NCBI GenBank assembly: GCA_022925895.1
Contig: JAKSYS010000121.1
Coordinates: forward strand, 49,909-113,908
Length of the DNA stretch: 64,000 nucleotides
Direction: 5' to 3'
Source of the DNA: Fragilaria crotonensis
Lineage: Eukaryota > Bacillariophyta > Fragilariophyceae > Fragilariales > Fragilariaceae
Position numbers and translations under genes: made by a program. Of the stretch, positions 21,754 to 33,048 are shown one piece after another; position 1 is the stretch's first letter; each line of letters starts with the position of its first letter. The notes under the pieces are model-generated. The model was not told the DNA's origin. It did not search any database and saw only the letters and a list, made by a program, of their open reading frames with translations.

Positions 21754-24218
21754 GGTGAACTATGTTCTTCGTTAGGTTGGCTGTGAATGCGATCGGCGCA
21801 CCAGACTGATGGTTGATAGCTTTGACTAACGGTTGTTGTTGCTTGCATTGATCGTTGATGGCGGTTGATGAAGTTTCACTCGATCTCGCATCTGCTCTTC
21901 GCTGTCATCTGCATAGTGCATCTGCTAGGAGTACATACGAGAATCAATATCCTACAGTATTTCTACAGAGTACCTGGTACCTGGTAGTAGTACAGTATAT
22001 GAGGATAGTACAAAGTCCTGGATTTGGGTGATTTTATCTTAACAGAGACAAGTGTCAAACTGGGGTTCGCATTCCATGTGTCCGAAAGTCATGCACGACG
22101 CTCACCTGGTTTCAACTTTCAACATAAGAATCTGCAGACGTGATGTGAAGTGAAATTTCTACATCCGTTTATGTAATCTACTTAGGTATATACCGGTTGT
22201 GGATGGTATCGAATCTCCTCTCAAGATCAATTCGGGACTTGGGAGTTGGGACTGAGCTTCAAAGCAAAAATCAAATTAGAAAGTCAGGTTGCATTGAACC
22301 AGTCCAGACAGCATCCTCCTCCCTTAATACTGCCTGTACAAAGCATGTATCAAAATCCAATACGACAAGCTGATGAATCTCGAAGTTTTCTGTTTTATGT
22401 CTTGATCTCCTTGAAGAGAAGCTGCTATTATTCAGCAGGAACAGCAATGTCAGGAGGAGCATATCAACATGACAATGGTGGTGATTGATCACGGTGGTGC
22501 CATCGTCCCCATCTTCACCGCATGAATATTGCAATACATGAACATCTATGCTCTACTTGTGATGCGCACTCTGTAGTCTATTCCTATGTCAGCAGTACAA
22601 GTTGTATTAATTATTGTTCGCCTCCATGAAGGGACAGTCATGTCAAAAAAATCTCCATTTAAAAGCCAACTTGTCCTTGCACATATTCCATCCCATGCCC
22701 AAGAAATAGACAAAAATCTGATGGGCATCATCTACATAATCTACAGATATACTCCCTCCATCCAAATACAAGACCAGTGCTGTTCTATGCTATGTAGACT
22801 GCCTCCCACAGCGGTTTGAAAAAGATTGCAAAAAATAATAGTGGCTTGGGTTGCTTCGGATGGGGGTTCCTTCTTGTCATACCTATGTAGAGGACCTTTC
22901 ATTTGTTTGAATAGGTAGATTGGTGCTGCTGGCAAGGACAATGTTTGCAATTTATGACAAAAAGGTCTAATGTTGACATTTATTTTAATCAATGGTCCTC
23001 CAATATCAGGTAACTTCTGAATTAATACATTGCTCCAATTTGGCAACAAACATGATTAATAAAATGTTCGAATTTAATTCTCAATTCATGACCTCTTGCA
23101 GTCTGCAATTCATGGACACACAGGTTGTCCATGGACATCACAGGCCGGAGGGGCTCCTGTTAATGCCTGATATTTGTAGATACCTCACCGAGGTCAGTTT
23201 TGGCAACAAAAACCTCAATACATGATCATTCAAGCTCCTTTGCATATATCAATGTCAAACGTGATGACATCAACAAAGGAAATCTACGAACGTTTCTTGA
23301 AGAATTCACTCCCGAGCCCGTACAACCTGTAGGTGGGCGAGCGTGGAACAACGAGACTGGTGCGACTGGAGACTGGTTGTATTTCCTTCACCACACGACA
23401 GTACCAGTAAGAAGTACTGGAGTAATCCGATTACCAGAAATATAGTACTCGAGTACCGGTACAGGTCAGGTGTACATCAGAGACGGGAATTTCTGAAAAC
23501 ATCAAACCCATGGGTACCCACGTAAAGCTACGCTCACGGAAGTACCAGCCCAAACCCACCCAGAACCCATACGATCTACCAAGACCAACCCAAACCCACC
23601 CAAACCCAGTAGCCAGTCCTGGAGTACATGGTTCTACTACTACCGGTAGCAAACATCTACTGTCATTTTTTGCTATGATTTGCCGGCCCACCCAGACCCA
23701 CCCATGAAATCCTGAGCTCACCCAAAACCCACCCTTAACCCAATGGGTTTGGGTGGGCCGTGGGTTTGGGTGGGCTGGGTTTGAAATTCCCGTCTCTGGT
23801 GTACATCCTCGAGTTCTTATCATAGAGAGTGTGATCTTTTAGAAGGATTACGTGCTATTACTACAAGCCTCAGTGCAAGTATGATATCATATCATAGCCG
23901 TCATATTCATGCAGTACAAGGTTTACTAATTTCTACCCGTGTGCCACGTACAAGTACCCTAATAACCGGGACACCGGGACCACCGATTCCTTTGCTCCGG
24001 AGTCCGGAGTCCTGAGTCAAAAGTACTATCATAGCGTACAGCCAACACAACACGTAACTACGACTACCGGTACTTGTAGCAGAATACATGCGTCCTCGCC
24101 TATGCTCATTTCGCATGGAATTTGAAAACCTCGAATGAATCTTCGTTGTAGAACCATTCAAAAGCATATATTTGCGCCGTCATTAAATTCAACTCCATAG
24201 TAACAATTGCTCCTCCGT
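21754..24218. other. Long intergenic region: AT-rich island plus a hAT MITE
   Basis: From 22250 to 23250 the DNA is AT-rich with moderately long frames on both strands (for example 22741-23049 minus) that match nothing I recognise and may be transposon debris. A well delimited MITE sits at 23478-23798. GTAC palindromes cluster at 21970-22000 and 23400-23470. Confidence 0.4.
23478..23798. mobile_element. hAT-type MITE, 321 bp, with 8-bp target duplication
   Basis: The ends are inverted copies of CAGAGACGGGAATTTC (16 bp, perfect). The element is flanked on both sides by the same 8 bases, GTGTACAT (23470-23477 and 23799-23806). An 8-bp duplication with CAG-starting inverted repeats is the signature of the hAT superfamily. 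The interior has no coding capacity. It is filled with degenerate repeats of CCCAAACCCACC on the left half and GGGTTTGGGTGGG on the right half, so the whole element can fold back. Such subterminal repeats usually bind the transposase. The source autonomous element is not in the window. Confidence 0.85.
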
Positions 24219-24848
24219 ATGTCAAGCTGTTTGCAACACTCACTATCATTGAAGCCTCTGCCTGTAATGTCAGCCCTTGACGGTCAGTTCAATTTGAGTG
24301 TTTCTTCAACCCTATCGCTGCAAATGGCGCAACTTCTCGAGGAACGAACCACCGCAGAATATGATTCGACTCTATGCGCCTATCGGGTTCATCAGGCCAC
24401 GGCGGTGTCAATCGGAGAAGAAGAAACTGACGCGCATTGTCCCCGAATCGATGCATCGTCGCCAATTGGATCAATCATCAAACTCCCCGCCGAGTCGCCA
24501 TCCTATGCCCCTACCACGAAGTCAAGGATTGAACGAGGAGAAAGTTCATTTCTGGACTTGTCCGTCTCCCCTCTGACGTCTTCCTCATACCATACAATGG
24601 AACGGTTCTACGATCAAGATACCTGGAGAATGCACAATCTAATTGCAGCGTCTCGCAGCTATCGGCCAGAGATGTTGGGAATAATATCGAACAGGACAAC
24701 AGGTCAGTTCCTCGAGTCGTCGGAATCAGGCCATCCAAGCCCCGCAAGTCCACAAGCTGTCTTCGAACACGATGAGGATAAGCATGATGGCGAAGGGTAC
24801 GATGATGTCGACCTTGAGGTCTTTGATCTGGACCTTGATGAATCTTGA
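24219..24848 (+). CDS. Small conserved-type hypothetical protein with acidic C-terminus
   Basis: A single intact frame of 209 residues from an ATG at 24219. The middle contains YHTMERFYDQDTWRMHNLI followed by an Ala/Ser/Arg segment. This DTWRM(Y/H)-R-I type block recurs in many short diatom proteins that I know only as unknown. The C-terminal 30 residues are strongly acidic (DDVDLEVFDLDLDES). No signal peptide or membrane segment. The protein may be nuclear, but this is inference. Confidence 0.6.
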   Translation: MSSCLQHSLSLKPLPVMSALDGQFNLSVSSTLSLQMAQLLEERTTAEYDSTLCAYRVHQATAVSIGEEETDAHCPRIDASSPIGSIIKLPAESPSYAPTTKSRIERGESSFLDLSVSPLTSSSYHTMERFYDQDTWRMHNLIAASRSYRPEMLGIISNRTTGQFLESSESGHPSPASPQAVFEHDEDKHDGEGYDDVDLEVFDLDLDES

Positions 24849-25994
24849 AGATGGGTTTCCGCGATGACTGAATCTGGATGATACTTTCTAGCAGTGAGTC
24901 ACATAAGACTCATGCTGAACGTAGGGCTACCTGCAAATAAAACGAATAACTTGAATCCTATTATGTCTTAAACTTGTTTGCGACATTATCGTTGGTGGTT
25001 TGCCGATACTGCTCCTCGAAATACACCTCGAACAACTGTCGTTGGAGTCGTCGTGAGGCCATGAAAAGTCGCCAAATTGTGGCTCGAGATTCGAGATTCG
25101 ATTTTGATTCAGTGCACTTTCAGTCTTGCGTTTTGGACCGAGACTGGCACGAGGCACTCGAAGGCATTGCTGCATTGCTGTGAGCTGGTTACTACTACAG
25201 TACACTGCTACAGAAGGCGTCCTAAAAATAAGATGTGACTTGTGAGTTACGACTTGGGTCTTGGGTCTTATGACTTTTTACTGGAGAGTGCGTCAGCAAT
25301 TGTCAATTGCGTACTTACTGTCTTGCCGTCGGCCGATCGAAACGTGATGCCAGTGGCCAGTGGCCAGTGGCCAGGTGGCCAGTGGCCAGTGATTTGAAAA
25401 ACAGGGAAGCAATAGCGATATGACAGGATCGAAAATGAACGGCCTATTTCCGTAAGTTTTAAATGGGGCTTGCCTACGGTAGACAAAGCCCCATTTATGG
25501 GGCGTCAACTCGGCTGGGTGCAAACTAGGCCGTTCCATTTCCACATGGTCGCTATTGGCAGATGCAGATCACACAACTCTATTTGTATGATACAAGGTAC
25601 GGGCACTACTAGTACAATGAACACTGCCGTGAGACATCGCCGAAAAAGCCTCCTTTTCGTGGGAGGCGTACTGTACGTCATACGGTATATACTCGCTGCT
25701 AGCAAGGGATTCCGTATTCCGTTTTCGGGGTGTTTGGAGTTTGGACTTTGGACTGTGGTACCAGTACCACGTATGTACAAGTAGTTGTACTGTGGACGAG
25801 TTGCGATTGCCGACCGTCAGGGATTCGTCCGGCTACTAGTACCGGCTTCGGTTCCCAGTAAAAACTTTAAGGTGTGGCCATCACGAGTCAGATCCTTGCC
25901 GTAGTCGCATCTCTCGTACTCTAGTACAGCGTGAGTTACGTTTTTGATGACATTCGACTGCTTGTGTTCGAGGTCAACACCCTCGCACACAGCC
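24849..25994. other. Intergenic spacer with a CAGTGGC tandem repeat
   Basis: Contains the tandem repeat at 25351-25391 and a 20-base class inverted match between 25460 and 25500 (AAATGGGGCTTGCCTACGGTAG and GACAAAGCCCCATTTATG form a short hairpin around GCCCCAT). No gene recognised. Confidence 0.4.
25351..25391. repeat. Tandem repeat, 7-bp unit CAGTGGC
   Basis: Five to six head-to-tail copies of CAGTGGC, one copy with an extra base. Simple minisatellite. Confidence 0.8.
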
Positions 25995-27738
25995 ATGTCG
26001 TCGTCCAATGTTGTCAGCCGGCTGTCGCAACGGATGTTAGGCAATCATCAACATGTTGTTGGACGAGTGCGTAATCAGGTGGTTCGGTCTCCCCTGGCTG
26101 CGAGAACACAAGCGCTATCGAGTCACACCACAGTGGCATCATCAGATCACGACATGTACAATTTCTGGATCCCGGCATGTATCGTCGGTCTCACAGGAAT
26201 TGTCGCGTTCAATTGTACAACAACGCGATGTGACAAGGAATTGCCGAACTTTGGAAGTACCAGCGACGCAATGATGCTTGCAGAGATGAACGAAGCAACT
26301 CTGGAAGATATGTATATTCAAACCATCCAACCGAAGACAAATCGATCTGACGAGGGCGAGAGTTCTGCCTTTCGACAAAGCGTCCGTGCGCTCGAGTTGC
26401 TTGGATTCTCTTGAACCTGAGGCTATCGAGGCGTTGCAACGTGAAAAGAAACAAATTGAACTGGAGGAGCAATCAATGTTGGCGGCGTCGACGCATCCTG
26501 AGAAGGTAGTGGCCTCGTCCGCTCCCGAGGCGAGCGACGAAAACACCATGGTCACAACGCGTCGCATGTACTTTTACCGATCTCCTCAAATTCAATCTAA
26601 AATGGCCGAAAGTTCGCACTCTTTGCAGGAACATGAGCATGGAGTTGGGAAGCGACGTTGCGCATCTCTTAGGGCTCGATCTCAATCGTCTCCAAGTTGG
26701 ACAATTCGCCGATGGAGAGACACAGGTTCAGCTGGGGATTCTGTCCGAGGCAAGCACGCATATGTGATCAATACCACGGCATCGTCTGACTCTCTTATGG
26801 AGCTTTTGTTGCTTGTTTCCACAATGCGAAGAGCCAGTGCCAAAACTATTACGGCTGTAATCCCGTACTATGGATACAGTCGCCAAGACCGCCGCAAAGT
26901 CCGTGAACCGATTGCAGCGGCGGATGTCGCACTCATGTTGGAGGAAATGGGGGTGGATCGAGTTGTGCATGGATTTGCATTCTGATACCCTGGTTGGCTT
27001 CTTTCCGCCCAAGATCCCGATTGAGGTGAGTCCATCGTCGTGTCGCAAATGCAACGCTGTCTTTCTTTCTTTGAGGCCTATCACCATTTCACAAAATCAT
27101 GCCCACCATTACTAATACTACGCAACTGCAGCACCTAATGCCAGGCCCTGTTGCTGCTGCGTACTTTCACGAGGAGCTCAGCGCAATGCAAGATCAAGAA
27201 AGGATGGTCAGTATCCAAAGGTCACTATCGTCGCAGCCCACGAAGGTCAAGTCGCTCGTGCGGCTCACTTTCGTTCCGTACTGCAGCGACTATCAGGAAC
27301 CGAGATTGAGATCGCGTGTTTGTCGAAATCTCGCCAGACGCAGGCCCAGACTAGTTACGATGCCTTGTTGGTTGGTAATGTCCAGGGCGAAAATGCATCT
27401 TGGTGGATGATATTGTGAACACGGGGACGACAATGATCGCCAGCATTCAAAAGCTGCATGATTCCGGTGCGGAATCGATCTACGCATGGGCGACTCACGG
27501 CGTATTTGTCACTCCCGACAACAACACTATGGAGAAACTCCAGGAGTTGGACGCATTGGAATACCTGCTCATCTCCAACACGGTTGGCTTCAAGCGCAAG
27601 CTTCCTTCCAAGGTAAAGCAGCTCAATGTCGCTCCGCTGCTGGCCGAGGCCATTGCGAGGGCCCTTCACAACCAGTCAATTTCTGGTATCCTCGATCTTG
27701 ACGATCGTAACGTCGATCGGAGGTACGATGCTTATTGA
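25995..27738 (+). CDS. Ribose-phosphate pyrophosphokinase (PRPP synthetase), membrane-anchored N-terminus, frameshifted
   Basis: The enzyme makes PRPP from ribose 5-phosphate and ATP. Visible family motifs: the N-terminal FADGETQVQ strand near 26710, [20 protein letters not shown] with the flexible loop, VDRVV-MDLHSD, and the PRPP-binding loop [12 protein letters not shown] near 27400-27430. One intron (27026-27131, GTGAGT to CAG) interrupts between IPIE and HLMPGP. The N-terminal extension of about 150 residues is unusual. It starts Arg/Ser-rich, then has a hydrophobic segment ([16 protein letters not shown]), suggesting anchoring in an organelle membrane, then a helical linker with [14 protein letters not shown]. 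At least six single-base deletions break the frame (about 26403, 26607, 26633, 26742, 27203 and 27388), plus one unclear indel at 26962. The coding signal between breaks is fully conserved, so I treat it as functional. Start at 25995; 25947 is an alternative. Confidence 0.85.
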
Positions 27739-28271
27739 GAGAGGATACCTCTTATGTGGCACTCCAAATATATTATTCATGCTAACAGTACCTCTACTAG
27801 TTGCGTTCCCGTGCTTAACAAAGTACTCGGAGTTGTACCAAGACTATAGACTCGATGCCCGCACTGACTAACACAGAGTGCATGCACTAACACTAACCTA
27901 CGTGGTACCGTCCTGTTCGTGTACTCGTCCTGTTCGTGTCCATGCAGTACACGCTACATGTATACGTATGATATACTCGGAGAGACTGGGAGCTCGGAGT
28001 TTGCATATGATACACACAGTACCAGGTACAGTATTTCGTAAATATCTTGTCATTGGCTCACGCACTGGGTCCAACGAACACGATGCAGCGTCCCGCCTGC
28101 AGAGTTGTAGGATTGAAGTATGAAGAATGATGAATACACCTACATACCAGTACACGTACCACGTACTACATAATTTTGGGCGGGTTGTGGTACGTCGCTT
28201 TATGTCATAACATATGTGTATCATATATACATACGTGCATCCAACAAGTGGTGATATCACTCCCACCTGCC
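27739..28271. other. Intergenic spacer
   Basis: No gene recognised. Holds the presumed promoter of the acyl-activating enzyme gene. Confidence 0.4.
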
Positions 28272-30569
28272 ATGTCGGGCATGGACGCAGCAGTAGAGCT
28301 AGTGCATCAGGCTCGTACAAAGGCTGGACATGGGGCTGCACCTTCGCAAGTCTGGGCCGTCCTTCACCGTGAACTTCTTACTCCGTCAACTCCTTATGAA
28401 GTGCACAAGCAGTGTTATGCGTTGGTCTACCAGAATGTGAAAGACGTCAAGCCTTGTTGGATTCCATCCGATATCACCAAAACGAACATTTACAAAATGA
28501 TGGATCAAAAAGGGTTTACGTCCTATGAACAACTCTACCAATGGTCAATTCTTTATCGAGATGATTTTTGGATGGAAAGCATGAACTTATTGGATATTGT
28601 GTGGGATACACAACCAACCAGCACTTTTTCTTCATGCAATGCGTCAGCGGCTCACGCGAGCTACTTTCCTGAGGGACGACTGAATATTAGTGATTCCTGC
28701 TTCCACAAACGCGACGCAAACGATCCTGCGCTAGTGTACGCAATAGAATCACATCCAAGAGAGCTCCAGACCATGACGTTTGGTGTGCTAAACCGTCTAT
28801 CGAATCAAATTGCGGATGCAATTCACACAAAACTCGCATTGAGCCCCGGCGATGCCATCGCAATTTGTATGCCCATGACTCCAGAATCGATTGCTATCTA
28901 TCTCGGTATAGTCAAATCCGGGTGTGTTGTGGTTTCGATTGCCGATTCCTTCTCGGCCACCGAGATCGCCACGCGGTGTCGATTGGGGAACGCCAAGGCT
29001 GTCTTTACACAAGATGTAATCTACCGTGGGTCTAAATTCCTACCCCTTTACTCACGTGTTTTGGAAGCTCTCGCGCTGCTGTCGGTTCAGTGTCATGACG
29101 TGGATGAGTCCAAGGAAACCAAGTCCGAACAGGACTTTGAACCCGTTCGAATTGTTGTAGTCCCAGGTTTGCTGCATGCCGGCCCTTATCCACGCGTTCA
29201 AACGATGGAACGCAGCGAGAGTGGTACGTGGAACGATTGTGACCCCGAAGGCAAACCAGTTCCTCTCCATGGGTCAATTGCGCTGCGCCCCTCGATGGAT
29301 TGGGCATGGCATGATTTTTTGCACCGTTGCAGTGATTCCTTCGAAAGTGTCAAGCGCGATAGTATGGATCCGTGTAATATCTTGTTTTCCAGTGGAACAA
29401 CTGGCGAGCCCAAGGCCATTGCGTGGTCTCACAGCACACCAATTAAAGGCGCGATTGACGGATACTTTCATCAAGATATCCAGGTGGGAGATCGTGTGGC
29501 CTGGCCGACCAACATTGGTTGGATGATGGGACCTTGGTTGCTTTTTCAAATGATTAACGGTGCAACCATCGGTATCTTTAATGGTGTCACATCCACGGAC
29601 GCCTTCTGCCAGTTCGTTGAAGAATCCAAAATGTCGATGGTGGGTGTGATTCCATCACTTGTCAAGGCATGGCAAGCCAAGAACGCAACTGATCAGTGTG
29701 ACTGGAGCTGTGTACGACGATTTAGTTCCACGGGAGAAGCCAGTGACCCTGAGAATTACCTGTGGCTCGTGTCGCGCGTCCCCGGGTATGCTCCTGTGGT
29801 GGAATATTGCGGTGGTACCGAGATTGGAGGCTCATTCCTCTCGTCCACGTTGGTGCAGCCCAATGTGCCTTCCATGTTTTCAACACCTGTTCTGGGGTCT
29901 CAGATTCTTCTGTTGGACGCCGAATCATCCAGTCCACCAGATGACAGGTCAGCCTATACTGCAAAGCCAACCACAGGAACTCACGATTTCATCACCGGAG
30001 AAGTTGCCTTGGTTCCACCAGCCCTGGGCCTTAGCACTCACTTATTGAATCGTAATCACTTTGACACTTACTTTTGGGGATGCCAAGTGGTCCTAATGGC
30101 GAAGTCCTTCGGCGTCACGGTGATGAAATTCAAATGGTTCGTAACTCGCAGCATCAAGTCAGCGATGATGGCGATAATGCAGGATTATGCTGTACGCCCT
30201 ACTTTCGCGCTCTCGGTCGTTGCGACGACACTATGAACATTGGAGGAATCAAAGTCAGCAACGGAGATCGAACGAGTTTGCAATCTTGTGCCGGGCGTAC
30301 AAGAGACAGCCGCGATTGCTGTGAGCGGTCCCAACGGCGGTCCGTCTAAATTGGTGGTTTATGCAGTATTATGTGTGAGTGATGTGGACACGACGTCTGT
30401 CACCGCTCTCAAAGCCGCCATGAAAGATTCCATCAAGGTGAACTTGAATCCACTGTTCGGAATATGTGAAGTTGTGATTATCTCTCAACTTCCTCGAACT
30501 GCATCCAATAAGGTTATGCGCAGGTTGCTGCGTGATGATTTCGTTTCCTCAACTTCCGGAGCTTGCTAA
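28272..30569 (+). CDS. Acyl-activating enzyme, AAE17/18-like (ANL superfamily), two frameshifts
   Basis: An acyl-CoA/acetyl-CoA synthetase-like enzyme that adenylates a carboxylic acid and transfers it to CoA. The ATP/AMP signature ILFSSGTTGEPKAI starts at about residue 371. The block GDRVAWPTNIGWMMGPWLLF, then STGEASDPENYLW and VEYCGGTEIGGSF, matches plant peroxisomal AAE17/18 closely. The N-terminal WIPSDI...TNIYKMM and YPEG-like entry are also as in that group. Two single-base deletions, near 30075 and 30252, break the frame. Past them the C-terminal lid is intact, ending LPRTASNKVMRRLLR with the catalytic lysine. The ATG at 28272 was chosen because the frame upstream has no ATG. No C-terminal SKL-type signal is seen, so peroxisomal location is not supported by sequence. 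Confidence 0.85.
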
Positions 30570-31159
30570 ACCTTTATTAGGTCTCGTGACATTGCTAGGC
30601 CTGACACCATAATCTCGTGGGGGAAATAACGTGCAATTTTTGGTTTCTTTTAGCGATGGTTGGTTGGATATTGGATCATCGTCACATGACATCAGTATGC
30701 ATCCATGATAAACTTGTCCTCAACGTTCACAACGTATCGCCTCAGGTGCATTCAAGCCCCAAAATAAGCAGGCTTGAGAGGCTTTCTTTGGTCTTTTTTC
30801 CAGGGATTAACTTTTCACAGACTACGCAAACCAACACATTCGCGTCATTTCACAACATTTTGGTAAATAGTCACGCTCTGATGGGAGCACGGGAGCACCA
30901 TGGTCCACATGCCACGAAGTAAAATCTCAAACAAGTGACAGGCATGTGAGCACTTTTGAGTTTTGACGAGTCATCAAACTTTCTCAGTTCTTTGATTGGT
31001 TCCAGTCACATCGCAAGCAGCACCGCAATGCAGCAACTTGCACTGCAGAAGAGTCTATTTCCCAATGTTATAAACTTCATGCACATGTGAATGAAAGTTG
31101 TTCGGGTGCAACAAATCCCTCGTTCAACATCTGTGGGAACACACGACAAGATTAAGGAG

Positions 31160-31216
31160 AAAGCTTAACGTCTAGATATTTCGATCTATTTAGAATCTAT
31201 ATCGAAGATAAAAGTA
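31160..31216 (+). repeat. Left TIR of the 1.2 kb element
   Basis: 57 bp, identical to the reverse complement of 32277-32333. The ten-base duplication lies just outside at 31147-31156. Confidence 0.9.
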
Positions 31217-32276
31217 TATACTTTTGTATACATTAATCTTCATTTGTCCTTCAGCCCCATGGACGTCATCAGCTTTGTTCGTTCACCAATCAGAGTGCTA
31301 GTTGAAAGGGGTGTTCGCAAGTGCGCGCTGGCACGGTTGCCAAATTTTGCACATCCGATGATCACCTGTGATGAATTGATGAATACGGAATACGCAGTTG
31401 AAACATGTGTTGTGCCTCCAGTGGGTTGTGCTAGCTAGTACTCCGCGCACGAGGTATTGTACGATACCCATGTACAACACGAAAGTTCCATCAAAATCGA
31501 GCATCCCCATTTATCTCGGAGACAAACCTACAACGGTTTAATACTGAAATTCTACGAGTTGCTGTTAGCGTTGGTACTACTGGTACATAGGACATTCCGA
31601 GAGTATAAAATTCGAACAACGATAGTTCGAATTCATCGTAGATTCTACGTGCATCCCAGTACTCTGAGTGCTCCAGTGGCACAGTCGAGATTTTTATACT
31701 GCACACTACAATACTGAAGTGCTCCGCGTACTCGATTCCACTACTACAGTGGCGGTATCACGATACCGGTACGCCGGTGAGCTTTCTTTGTCATGAGGCC
31801 CTTCTCAAACAGTGCTTTTGAAAGTCAATCAAAAACAGACATGTTCACTCCTGTTGTCTCTACTACTGACTACAAATTGGTACATGTGCTAAAGACACAG
31901 ATTGGAGAGTAAAGAAGGAGAACTACAGAGATATTACAAGCAGATTGTCTGCAGTGGAGGGTCCATTGTCCAAGTTTGAATTGTGGAATTTTGTGATGAT
32001 ATTGTGCATTTGGCGTTCCAAATGCATTCAGGTACATCGTTTACCGTTTCTACTTACCTGCGTAGGAGTATACCAGACCTTCCGTTGATTTCAACTTTCG
32101 GATTTGGGCGCGGCTAAAACGAACAAACGATTCAAAAGCACCAACGTAGAAGTCAAAGTACCCCAAGTATGACATATTAGGACTAATCGATGCACATGGA
32201 ATGAGATTCTAAGTGAACCGAGGGGTTCGTATCGATGACGTTCACATGACGTTAGAATCATCTGTTCGGGAAGGGT

Positions 32277-32333
32277 TACTTTTATCTTCGATATAGATTC
32301 TAAATAGATCGAAATATCTAGACGTTAAGCTTT
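32277..32333 (-). repeat. Right TIR of the 1.2 kb element
   Basis: 57 bp, identical to the reverse complement of 31160-31216. The matching ten-base duplication lies at 32336-32345. Confidence 0.9.
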
Positions 32334-33048
32334 ATCAAGATTAAGATAAATCCGTTGTGCCTCCTGCAGACACCGATGCTCGTCCAACCGGGCAAGGTGC
32401 GTCAAACAGAAATCCGGCCCCTCCGAGAATCGTTATTATGTGGTTTCTTGTTGCCACCCTGGAAATCTTATCAAGCAAAGAATGCCTGGACACCCAATTA
32501 GTTTTCAAAAAGCATCGTCGCCGTACTATAGCTAACTTACAGACATACGGTTTTCTTCCGTACTTGTTCTTTGAACTTCAGCAAATGTTGGGTGCCGGTA
32601 CTTTGTCCTCGTACGAGGCAGTACTGATTAACCGTTATATGCAGCATCAGACCCAATACGATTTTTAATGTCAGTGAAGCGATCCCGGATTGGATAACTC
32701 GTGTCCTGGACATTTCGATAGTCTAGTCACATTTGAGACGCGTCGTATTCTATTTATTATGCCGGAGTACCGGTAGCGAAACGAGACGAACGTTTTTGAC
32801 GCGTTCGTTGTAGTTGTACGAGAAGGAGTTCTCGAAGTGCTTCAGCGTACGATACTTGAGTTCGAATTGTGGTTGTTCATCGATAGTATACTCTAGTCTG
32901 TGGGCGTGTTGCAGTGGTTTGTATGATACTGCATCTAACAGAGTAGGAGTTATACTATGCATACACTCCGGCCTACAGACAATTAATTCACTCTACCTGT
33001 AATAGTAGTAGTGCATCCTCATTGTAACCTGACCATCAAGTGCAACAG

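Larger units (their letters stand above)
31157..32335. mobile_element. Non-autonomous DNA transposon, 57-bp perfect TIRs, 10-bp TSD (MULE-like)
   Basis: A 57-bp perfect inverted repeat (31160-31216 and 32277-32333) brackets about 1.06 kb of low-coding, AT-rich DNA. The arms begin AAAGCTTAACGTCTAGATAT. Outside the arms, after 2-3 unmatched bases, the same ten bases CAAGATTAAG occur on both sides (31147-31156 and 32336-32345), which I read as the target-site duplication. A TSD of 9-11 bp and long AT-rich TIRs point to the Mutator-like group. No transposase is encoded; the longest internal frames (31244-31438, 31457-31717) have no family signal. The perfect TIR identity suggests recent movement. 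Confidence 0.85.
30570..33048. other. Long intergenic region with a 1.2 kb non-autonomous transposon
   Basis: Apart from the element at 31157-32335 there is one open frame just to its right (32357-32668, no ATG start) encoding a basic, Phe/Leu-rich sequence that I do not recognise. It may be a gene remnant. The rest shows nothing. Confidence 0.4.

Noticed and set aside
23520-23770. Telomere-like CCCAAACCC repeats
   Set aside because: They lie inside a hAT MITE with proper ends and target duplications, so they are subterminal repeats, not an interstitial telomere.
32357-32668. 103-codon frame right of the 1.2 kb element
   Set aside because: No ATG start, and joining across the element's empty site gives an in-frame stop; kept only as a possible remnant.
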